Assembly: GCA_021399445.1 (NCBI GenBank)
Contig: JAJTUQ010000015.1
Location: 62,001-126,000, forward strand
Direction: 5' to 3'
DNA length: 64,000 nucleotides
Source: Xylogone sp. PMI_703
Lineage: Eukaryota; Ascomycota; Leotiomycetes
Both the position numbers and the translations under genes were made by a program. The notes under the pieces were generated by a model, which searched no databases, was not told the origin of the DNA, and worked only from the letters and a program-made list of their open reading frames with translations. Below, in pieces: positions 55,606-64,000 of this stretch. Numbering within the stretch: position 1 is the first letter of the stretch; each line of letters starts with the position of its first letter.

Positions 55606-57780
55606 ATGTCCTCCATTATGGATCACTCCGAGACTGCTAGTGCTAGTGAGAGTACCAGCCATATAGATGATTCACCATCTTCTTCGCTTGCTTTTGGCAT
55701 GTCCCGCCAAACGTCTCCCATTTGGCAGTATTGTCGAAGAGAAGAAGGCAAGTGTATTCCGGCGGCTTGGGTCGATTCCAATGGAACGAAATGGTGGCAT
55801 TGTCAGCCCTGCTTCGACAGGAAGAGAGCGAAGAAATATAATTACTCTGGTGGGTCATCCACTATTGTCAATCATTTGCGGAAGGAACACAACATCATAA
55901 TTTATGGGAGGCAAGAGACCGGGCGGGAAGTGACACAAAGTCGCCTTGGAGATATCACTGCCTTCCTGGCTAATGAAACTATTGCCTCCACCAGGAAACG
56001 CAAGGTAACGGCAGAGGAAGATGCCCTAGATCAAGCCACCTTGCGCGAATTGTACTGTCGCTACACGGTAGCTTGTAGTCTCCCATTTGCTCATGTTGAG
56101 CAGCCGGCCTTTCGCGACTTTATCCGGTATATTCGTCCGGCTGCTGATGATCTCCTCCCGAGGTCTGGCGCCACAGTTAAAAATGACTTACAATGGGGCT
56201 ACGACAACAAAAAGGAGTTTGTAAAGCGAGCTCTACAGAATGCTCTCTCATCAATCCACATTGTTCCCGACAACTGGACATCGCCAAATTGTTTGGGGGC
56301 AATAGGATTCACTGTTCAATTCGTTACCGAAGACCACGGTCTGCAGTCCCTGGTGGTGAGGATAAAAGAATTGGAAGGAGAGCACAGCGGCGAGAACATG
56401 GCAGAAGCTATCATGGAGTTTATACGAGAATTTGGAATAGCGTCAAAAGTTGGATATTTTATGATGGATAATGCCGCCAACATGAACACCATGATCGACA
56501 AAGTCTCCGACGACTTGGAGCGCGAGTTCGATGTTTTCTACAATCCTCTTCCTCACCGGCTTCGCTGTTTTGGCCACATTATTCATCTGGCTGTGATGGA
56601 GTTCCTCATAGGAAAGCGACCACCCACAACAGATTCCTACCACGGGCCGTCCATTGAGGAAGTTGAGCAATGGAGAAAGCGAGGGGCGATTGGCAAGCTA
56701 CATAACATCGTGGTCTACATCACTTGGACCCCCCAGCGACTTCAAACGTTTACGAGTCTCACCGACGGTCTAAGGCTACGGCGCGACAATGATACTCGTT
56801 GGAATTCATGGTACTGCATGGTCGAATGGGTCCTCAGGCCTAAAATACGGCAGGCTGTCACTGTATTTTGTGCTCAGGAGCCAGGTTTGCAAGACGATGT
56901 TCTGACTCCCTCTGACTGGGTAATTTTAGCTGAGATTTTAGCTGAGACTCACACATTTCTCGAACCATTTCACGACGCGACAATGGCCAACGAAGGCATA
57001 GGAAATTCCATCTCTGACGTTCTGCCCGCCATGGATTATCTGTTGCAACACATTGAGGCGGCTAAGAATGCTACTACTATTCCCCACTTGGCTACGATGA
57101 TGGAAACTGCATGGGCCAAACTGGCCGACTACTATGAATTGACGGAAGATTCGCCAGTCTATTCAGCAGCGACAGTATTGAATCCTTCCCTCAAGTGGGC
57201 ATACATGGAGAAGACTTGGGAGGACAAGAATGAATGGATTGAGAGAGCTAAAGCTCGGGTAGGGGAATTGTGGAGAGAGATGTATAAATCAACCACCTCC
57301 TGTCCCAATCTTCGACCAGGTTCTGCACAGGAGCCAATTACACGGCGATTAAATGGGTACAAAATGTGGATGAAAGAGCAAAAGGCTACAATTTTCAACA
57401 TGGATGACGACGAGTACGAAGTGTACTGCCGCGAACCTGTGATGATGGTGTCGGACCCGTTGAAATGGTGGTTAGAATCAGCTCAGCGGCGACGGTTCCC
57501 TAACTTATCTTTGATGGCCATTGATATTCTATCGATTGCGCCTATGTCTACTGAGACAGAGCGACTCTTCTCCAAGGCCAAACTTTCGGTGACGGACCAG
57601 CGAGGATCTATGAACATTGAAACGTTAAATCTCTTGGAATGCCTACGATCCTGGGACAGGAGCGCTCTGATAGTCCCATCGGAGGTAAGTTTCTGCCTTG
57701 TCAGATGTGCTATTTCTAATTGTGGATTCTAGTGTCGTTATGTTGATCTGGCAACTACTGGCACTATATCTAATGTTTAA
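55606..57780 (+). CDS. hAT transposase (BED finger, RNase H-like core, hAT dimerisation domain), two exons
   Basis: Exon 1 is 55606-57684 and exon 2 is 57733-57780. A 48-bp intron with GTAAGT donor and TCTAG acceptor changes only the last 16 codons. The product is 708 residues. A BED-type finger lies near 45-105 (CQPC, then HLRKEH). The core follows with PDNWTSPN, YFMMDNAANM, FGHIIHLAVM and DNDTRWNSWY. The C-terminal dimerisation domain spans about 620-670 (SDPLKWW, MAIDILSIAPMSTETERLFS). No stop or frameshift. The start is the first ATG of a frame with upstream stops. It is expected to be nuclear and to bind its own subterminal repeats. Very secure as hAT. Confidence 0.93.
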
Positions 57781-57894
57781 TATTCAGGAAAGGGATTAAC
57801 AAGGCAGCGGGTGAGGTGATTCGATGGCATTGGGAAGATTGGAGGCGGGGTGGGAGGTAGAGGAAGGCGGGCTGCAAGTGGGGCTATTATGTTC

Positions 57895-58110
57895 GGACAA
57901 ATAGAGTAGACCATAGTTTGGACTATAGTTTGGACTGTAGTTTGGACTGTAGTTTGGTTTGACGGTGATGGACAGACTAACAGTTCAGTTTACGCATTTC
58001 AGGCAGACTGGAAGTGTAGTCTGGCCAAGTCAAGCGGACTGGTAGTTTAGTTTGGCCAAGTCAGACGGACTAATTGAACAGTTTGAAGCATCCAAACGGA
58101 CTGTTTGCAC
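57895..58110. repeat. hAT-2 right subterminal repeats
   Basis: Tandem GTTTGGACT(A/G)TA units near 57915-57955, followed by GGCCAAGTCA(A/G)(G/A)CGGACT units near 58020-58075. They mirror the left end in motif type, not in exact order. Confidence 0.7.
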
Positions 58111-58123
58111 TATTGAGAGCGCT

Positions 58124-58942
58124 GAGAGCAGTAGTGTTCTTCTCTGGCGAGGTACAGCGATATGACTTCTTTTACCCCTCCGGCACGCAACTTCGAGCTA
58201 TAGAAGACACACCAGAGTGCCAGAGGGTACTCGACTGCTGCTAGTCTAAACTTGCTTCTACATACATGGGGCAGCAGTCTATGGTTGGAACTACCGTAAA
58301 TACACTTGCTGAACCAGCTATTAAGAGCTGATTGCTTCCCGGCGAGGCTGTGATTGACAACTCGGAGCTGTTCTTTGCGGATACCTAAATGGGCATGCTC
58401 GGTAGATGAGCTCGTACCGCCCGCCCTTTCAGTGCTTTTGTGGCAACCCTGTTGCGCAAAAAGCTGATCTGGATAACCGCCAAGAGCAACGTAACCCCTT
58501 CACTCAGAGGATCCGCGCCTAACGCATTGGTCATCTTGCAGATGGCAGGCTATGTGCTTGTTTGGCGCCTCCGATGTTAGCGCTAGTGCTGAAAGTCTCC
58601 GCGATAGCCTTATCGATGTTAAAAATGCCTCAGATGTGTAGCCTAAGTTTTAAATCCCTAAGGATGCAATGTTTTAAGGTAGTTGTGCTGCTGCTGTTCG
58701 AGGGCTTGGACAGGTTGGACGAAAAATACGCAGCTCCGCGGGGGACAGAGTAGGCATTGTTTGCTGATGTACTTGGATACTCCCGCAATAATGCATCGAA
58801 ATCGAGTAACATCTCGACCGGCTGAGAGTTCACTTCGATTTCGTCGCCCACCATCTTCGTTTGGCGCCTTCTCCCACAGACCCAGTGAGGATCCATTCTG
58901 GCTGGGGAAAGGCAAGTAACTACTTCAAGACGCTTTATTATA
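58124..58942. other. Intergenic, nothing recognised
   Basis: About 800 bp between hAT-2 and MULE-2. Short frames on both strands near 58.56-58.92 kb overlap each other and show no family. The last 8 bp (58935-58942) are the MULE-2 target duplication. Confidence 0.45.
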
Positions 58943-58985
58943 GGGGATGCTTATATCCACTTGGGCGCGTTCTTATTTGCACTTG
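58943..58985 (+). repeat. MULE-2 left terminal inverted repeat
   Basis: A 43-bp perfect inverted match to 63313-63355, preceded by the target duplication TTATTATA. Confidence 0.95.
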
Positions 58986-60983
58986 ACACGGACCATCGAT
59001 GGCCCGACACCGGAGCGCTTTTCAGCACAACCGCACCTCGCGATTGCATACAAATTATTACTGTACAAAGAGATTCAGTTATGCAACTAAGCATCCCGTA
59101 TAGTAATTTAAGCACAAAAATATGTATTACTTAATATGACAAAATCGAAGTTATATCAAGAGATTATTATACAATCTTGAGTCTTTTGAGACTCAACCCT
59201 GGCATCTTCTTCCTCGTCCCACCCCTCCAAGTCCATCATTCTCTTGTCAGCTAATTTAGCTGTATCTTCAATAGAATCTGTATGGTAAATCGATGAAATA
59301 CCACGTTGGTAGGCTCTTTCTCGCATGGTCCCAGGCTCGTATGAATCAATTCCAAGCTCCTTGATTCGTTGTTGGCCTACCCTACTAGTCACACGTCCAT
59401 ATCTAGTAGTATAGTTCTCCTCTGCGTGATTACCAGGAGGAGATGACGTTCTTGAAGCTGAAGATTGCATAGCTGGTGGAGCTGAACTAGAAGGTAGTTC
59501 AAAGGCAGAGGGTAGCCGCTTAGTACCAGATATTGTATTAATATCTGGCTTCCGGCCTCTATTGAAAGCTCCTTTAGGCCTGCCTTTGCCTCTCACAACC
59601 TGTGGGTTTAGAATAGGCTCTCGAATGTTCGAAGGCAACGAGGTACTTCCATTTGGCCTAGTATAATACCAGTGAACATGTATATCTTCAGGGAGAATCA
59701 CACCGCCATCTCTTTGTCTTCTCCATATTGTGTGATAACACGGCAAACCTGTAGATTGTGTAATCGTACAATTACACTCTGATAAGGCAATTGATTGATC
59801 TTTGGGAAGCTTTACCTGCTCAAGTACTATCTTGTTTAGCGCATAGTCATAGACATTGCCTTTGACAGCAGCTAAAAGAGTAATATTTAAGCTGTGTTTT
59901 TGACGAAGTTGTTCTTGAGCTTTAGCTGCAATAATGCCATCATGCTGAGCTTTCCAGAAATATATTAGACGATTAAAGACGTCTCTCAAATCTCCGTTGC
60001 CTCGTTGCAAATAAGCTTTCAGTGTACTATGACAACCTTCGATGGTTGACGTCACTAGCACTCCGAAATGTAACTGTTGATCAACCCAATATCGAACTAG
60101 CTTCTCTTTCCATGGGACCAACCAAGTGTTTTCAGCATATTGAACCGCTGCATCGGGAAAGGCATGAAAACGAGTGAGGTTTGATGTATAGGCCTCTTCA
60201 GTAGGTGAATCTAAAAGAGTCCTCCATGCTTCAAGGAACTCTCGAAATTGAGGGTGTCTTTTCATGGTACCATCCTCTTTAACTGGCCCTGGAAAGAACC
60301 TTTTGGTTCTGGCCAATATGTTCGTATTGACGTGCCACCGGCAAAGGAAATGACTGGATTCAGGAAAGAATGCATCAATACTATTCATTAGAGCCAATTC
60401 TCTATCAGTTACAATAGAAATTGGCTCTGGAATAGAGTATTTTTGCATTAACTCTCGCATCCGTGCCAAAGCCCAATTATAAGCATCTTCCTTTTCATTT
60501 GCAAGGAATGCTAAACCAATTTGAACCACTTTATTCCCACCAGTTATAGCACATATATTCAGCAAGGGTAGTCGAAATCGATTAGTCTTATATGTGCAAT
60601 CCATTAATAGGATATCAGGGTGCTGTTGATATAGAGTGATCGCATCCGGATGAACATAGAAAAGATGAAGTAGTTGGTTGTTGGAATCAAGTATATATGA
60701 CGGATTAAAGCCCTCACGCTGCAAATGCTCCCTAAATTGTTAGTAAAAAGTCAAAATGGAACATGATTAAACATACAATAACCATTGAATTGGTGTCCAA
60801 CCATCTAATTCTTCATTCCTTGCATGTTGAGTGATATTTGTGATATCACTCCCAGTTATCAGAACTTCAGGGTGCTCCTTACGGAGAAAACTAAGGATTT
60901 GCGCATTCCGGATTCCAGCTTTAGCCTTGGACAATATCAAAGCACGTAGATGGGGATCCAGTGCACCATTCCTGTGCGCTGTA

Positions 60984-62629
60984 CGGAGGACGCGGTAAAT
61001 AGTCATGAGATTCTGCCAAGGCGCTAAGAGCCACTAGCTCCTTTTAGCTCCTCGCTTAACTCCGCTTAGCTTTACTAGTATTCAATTTCCCCTCCTTACC
61101 CCACATTATACTCTTTCAACTCCATGTATTTACTCTATATTCTACTCTAAATATGGCTGAATTAGCTCAAAATGAGCCTTCTCCGCATCTTAGGCAAACC
61201 CAGAATGACCTTGGAGCTCGAATTCAAGCTCTAACTTTGTTTGAAAGGAAGGTTCCAATACCTGAAATCACAGAGACTACAGGAGTTTCAAGGGCACAAC
61301 TTTACCGGTACAAAAAGACTGCTATTGAGCGTGGATATGATCCAACTGTTAGCAAGATAATCCTTCTTAAATATGTGGAAGATGCCCCAAGATCAGGACG
61401 GCCAGTGAAAGCTACAGAAGAGGTACAAAAACAAGTTATAAAAGTTGTTTCAAAAAACTCTACAACCCGGCAACATTCTACAGAGGCAATTAGTTATACA
61501 TTATCTAAGATTGGGACTCAAATATCAGCTAAGACTGTTTGGAATATTCTGCATTCTTTAGGCTATTCACCTTGTAAACCTACAACTAAACCTGGCCTTA
61601 CGCTGACGAATAAAGCTATTAGATTACAATGGTGCTTGAAATATAAAGACTGGACACTGGAAGATTGGAAGAACGTTATTTGGTCTGATGAAACCTCTGT
61701 TACCTTTGGGAGCCAACGAGGCCGTATAAGAGTCTGGAGATTAGCTTCAGAAGCTTATAAACACCACTGTGTACGCCAAAGATGGAAAGGATTTCAAGAG
61801 TTCATGTTTTGGGGTTGTTTTTCTTATGATAAGAAAGGCCCTTGCCATGTATGGGAACCTGAAACGAAGAAGGAAAAGAAGGAAGCGGAAGCATGGATAA
61901 AATTTAAGAACCAAGAGTGGGAGCCAATTAAAAAAGCTGAATAGGAGTTCTTGACTAAGATGCGTCGCCTTGGAGCTACTCGGAATAAGCCAGGAAAGAA
62001 GCCTGAATGGAAATTCACTGAAAAGAGGGGAAAGCTGGTTAGAGATTCCTCGGGTGACATTGATTAGTATCGATATAATCGCATTATTCTTGAAGGAAAG
62101 TTACTCCCCTTTGCGAAGGAGTGTATAAAGGATAGGCCAAAAACAATTGTTCAAGATAATAACGCTTCACCACACCGGCATTGGATCCAAAAGGAAACTT
62201 TCAAAGCTTGGGAAGTTCAACAGCTATTATGGCCTCCTAATTCTCCTGATCTGAGTGCTATAGAGCCTCCATGGTTTCATATGAAACGCCAAACAAGTAA
62301 ACACGGGTGCGTTAAGTCAAGGCAAAAACAAGACTGGATTGATTGTTGGGAAGATATGCCACAGAAGAAGATTCAAGCTTGGATTGAAAGGATTCCGGAG
62401 CATATAAAGAAGGTTATTGAATTAGAAGGTGGGAATGAATATCCAGAGAGTAGAACAGGTGGTGCTGGACGTCGTAGAAATCCGAATAGAGTCAGATTGT
62501 AGAGTCTACATAATATTCAGTATAAATTTGTATGGGGAGTAATGTGACCCTTTACCCCTGGCACATATCCCTGTCGGTGTGGCCCTTAGCGCCTTGGCAG
62601 AATCTCATGACTATTTACCGCGTCCTCCG
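60984..62629 (+). mobile_element. Tc1-like element nested in MULE-2
   Basis: A 1,646-bp element with inverted repeats of about 51 bp (60984-61034 and 62579-62629, one mismatch) starting CGGAGGACGCGGTAAATAGT. The target duplication TA is at 60982-60983 and 62630-62631. The insertion point lies inside a His-Thr-Ala-His coding stretch of the MULE finger region, and deleting the element plus one TA restores that frame. Confidence 0.95.
61153..62502 (+). pseudogene. Tc1-like transposase with two in-frame stops
   Basis: One frame from ATG 61153 to TAG 62500-62502 (450 codons) with TAG stops at 61942-61944 (codon 264) and 62065-62067 (codon 305). The N-terminus has two HTH-like parts (ALTLFERKVPIPEITETTGV and QISAKTVWNILHSLGY). 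The catalytic acids are still present: D179 in IWSDETS, D335 in QDNNASPH and E371 in LSAIEPPW. Both stops are compatible with C-to-T or G-to-A changes of Gln or Trp codons. The element cannot make full-length transposase. Confidence 0.9.
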
Positions 62630-63312
62630 TATGTGCTATAGCTGATGCAGAGGCATTGTGGTTGTGGGTGCTCTCTATGACCTGAACTCTCCACCCATCA
62701 TCCTCCCTTTTTGCCGCCACTCTCATCTTACAACCACACTTCTTGGTAGAACCGTTGCGCTGTTTAGATGGATGAACATCTGGGTTTTTACCTTTAGATT
62801 GGTATTGCCCTGCTCGATCGCAAGTATAGACGACTCTATTTACTTGCTTATCCCGAACAGCAAATGCATAGCCATTTTCACGCGCAAACGCCTGAATTGC
62901 CACATATAACAGTGATAAATCAGAGTAATTTGCTTCTGGCGGAGCAGGGCCACATGGAGAAGTAATAGTTGCCATTTGATCAAGGATATAGTTAAAGTAA
63001 AAGGTAATAAGAATTGGTAGTACCAGCGAAAATATGAAGGTTTGAAGGAGTCCATTGAACTTGTTATGTATATATATACCACACATAGCTATGTAACTAT
63101 AGCAACACTTGTTGCTCACCGCAAATATCACATACAAACCTTCGATATAAGCTCTAAAAGTGGTGATCTTCGTTATGCAAATACGGTGAACAGTAGTCCC
63201 AGCATAAATTGTGGTTATGCCTCTATGTACCGATTTTAGGTTGTTACTCGAGCTTACTAACAAAAATATATGTGGAGAAGAGACGCGTCGAAACGCCGGT
63301 ACCGGGTCTTGG

Positions 63313-63355
63313 CAAGTGCAAATAAGAACGCGCCCAAGTGGATATAAGCATCCCC
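63313..63355 (-). repeat. MULE-2 right terminal inverted repeat
   Basis: Reverse complement of 58943-58985, followed by TTATTATA at 63356-63363. Confidence 0.95.
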
Positions 63356-63363
63356 TTATTATA

Positions 63364-64000
63364 ACTTGTGATATATCGCGATGGGGAGCCGCAGATTACA
63401 CTGACTAGCTTAGTTGTATTGGTAGATGTACTTGATGCTTTATGAGCCCATTAGCCGTCCACTACTTTGTGCGGCTATGAGTGGGTTGCTCGAATTTTAC
63501 TTGAGTAAACAATTGAGCAGAACGCTATCTTGTCTACTGCACGTCAACCAAGTAGACGGCACGCTCAGGCTGCAACAGATAAGCGGACAGTTGATAGATG
63601 CCTTGAACTAGTTCACTTACAATTGTAAGACAGTCAATCGAGGCTTTCCTTCCCTTCTATCCCGTTCTGCATGCACTACGGTTTTTTCCCTCCTTATACA
63701 AAACTGGCGTTCATCTCTATTTACGTTAACCTCTTTTGCACACCAATAGTATTGTTATCACCTTTCTTTCAAGCCTTGTAATTAACCAGGTTTATGGCCG
63801 GTTAGCTTTGGCCTTTACTGGGAATCCCCACAAGTATTCTAGCCTTGCCTGTATGATATTTGCTTTCTGGCCTCTAAAATCTCCGAATCCCCCGCCTGGT
63901 GATGCTTCAGATCTCGTCATCTTGTTACAGCAGCGAGCATTAGCACGCAGCATGCCACCTACAATCTTGCAACAAAACACGGATTGAGCTGCCACCGCAA
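63364..64000. other. Right flank, no supported gene
   Basis: About 640 bp without a convincing frame, promoter or repeat. Confidence 0.45.

Larger units (their letters stand above)
54784..58117 (+). mobile_element. hAT-2 element with intact transposase
   Basis: A 3.3-kb element whose ends are short inverted repeats CTCAATAGTGC / GCACTATTGAG. The outside flank AGCGCT (54778-54783 and 58118-58123) is both a direct repeat and a palindrome. The inverted match can therefore be read as 17 bp including the flank, and the exact target duplication is ambiguous. Subterminal regions on both sides are packed with GGACTA/AGTTTGGACT-type repeats, as often seen in hAT elements. One intact plus-strand transposase lies inside. 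Confidence 0.8.
59156..62975 (-). pseudogene. MULE-2 transposase, split by a Tc1 insertion
   Basis: Exon 1 starts at 62975 and runs to the insertion at 62630, then resumes at 60983 and ends at 60777. A 45-bp intron (60776-60732, GTATGT donor, TACTAAC branch, TTTAG acceptor) precedes exon 2 (60731-59156). Without the insert the frame is open throughout for 708 residues. Domain order is the same as in MULE-1: FAR1-like finger (YTCDRAG, KKCGCK, THNHN), MULE core (MDCTYK, VTDREL, STIEGCHS), SWIM finger (CNCTITQSTGLPCYH). Both elements share intron position and phase, so they are paralogues. Apart from the insertion I see no lesion, so the insertion is probably what silenced this copy. Confidence 0.92.
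58943..63355 (-). mobile_element. MULE-2, Mutator-like element interrupted by a Tc1-like element
   Basis: 43-bp perfect inverted repeats at 58943-58985 and 63313-63355 begin GGGGATGCTTATATCCACTT. The 8-bp target duplication TTATTATA lies at 58935-58942 and 63356-63363. Its two-exon transposase is on the minus strand. A 1,646-bp Tc1-like element sits in exon 1 at 60984-62629. Removing that element and one TA leaves about 2.77 kb, close to MULE-1. Confidence 0.94.

Noticed and set aside
58562..58919. Overlapping short frames on both strands
   Set aside because: Mutually overlapping, with no conserved motif; one is rich in Leu and Val by composition only.
1..64000. tRNA or rRNA genes
   Set aside because: No convincing T-loop/acceptor pairing or conserved rRNA segment was noticed by eye; a covariance-model scan would be decisive.
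1..64000. Starship captain (DUF3435 tyrosine recombinase)
   Set aside because: No frame shows the R...HxxR...Y pattern of these recombinases in the window.

Overview
The window looks like an accessory, transposon-rich piece of a filamentous ascomycete (Pezizomycotina) genome. Genes have short introns of about 41-150 bp, usually with a GTAAGT- or GTATGT-like donor and sometimes a TACTAAC-like branch site. The non-transposon genes belong to families typical of these fungi (2EXR, Zn2Cys6, BAH/PHD, Est1-like, DUF3723-like, secreted cupredoxin). The species cannot be named from the sequence alone.

Layout. 0.7-3.3 kb: a complete Mutator-like element (MULE-1) with terminal repeats, target-site duplication and an intact two-exon transposase. 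3.3-7.4 kb: AT-rich DNA with no supportable gene. 7.4-17.0 kb: a GC-rich island. It holds a very long DUF3723-like/coiled-coil gene on the minus strand (7420-14681) with internal minisatellites. Diverging from it, across an array-bearing intergenic region, is a kinase-like gene with low-complexity tails. 19.6-22.5 kb: a hAT element whose N-terminal segment has been inverted inside the element. 24.4 kb: a 2EXR gene. 26.7-28.2 kb: an Est1-like pseudogene with transition-type stops. 30.6-31.9 kb: a Zn2Cys6 regulator. 33.3-34.5 kb: a BAH/PHD gene. 35.2-35.8 kb: a relic of a LINE reverse transcriptase. 39.7-41.1 kb: a Tc1-like element with one stop. 42.2-44.7 kb: a divergent pair of predicted secreted genes (ferritin-like and cupredoxin-like). 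49.3-52.3 kb: an intact pogo-like element followed end to end by two complete and one truncated miniature element that share its terminal architecture. 54.8-58.1 kb: a second hAT element with an intact transposase. 58.9-63.4 kb: a second MULE whose N-terminal exon is interrupted exactly at a TA by a Tc1-like element.

The host genes do not form an obvious pathway. The clearest functional pairing is the divergent secreted ferritin-like/cupredoxin pair with its 307-bp shared upstream region. The DUF3723-like gene belongs to a family I recall as recurrent cargo of giant fungal mobile elements (Starships), but no tyrosine-recombinase captain is visible here.

The most unusual observations are: (1) the pogo element and its miniature relatives end in tandem 17-bp modules whose frame is constant while about 11 internal bases differ between elements; (2) the hAT element carries a roughly 335-bp inversion at inverted 5-bp microhomologies, and undoing it fuses the BED-finger exon in frame to the transposase body; (3) the nested Tc1-in-MULE insertion can be resolved to the base.
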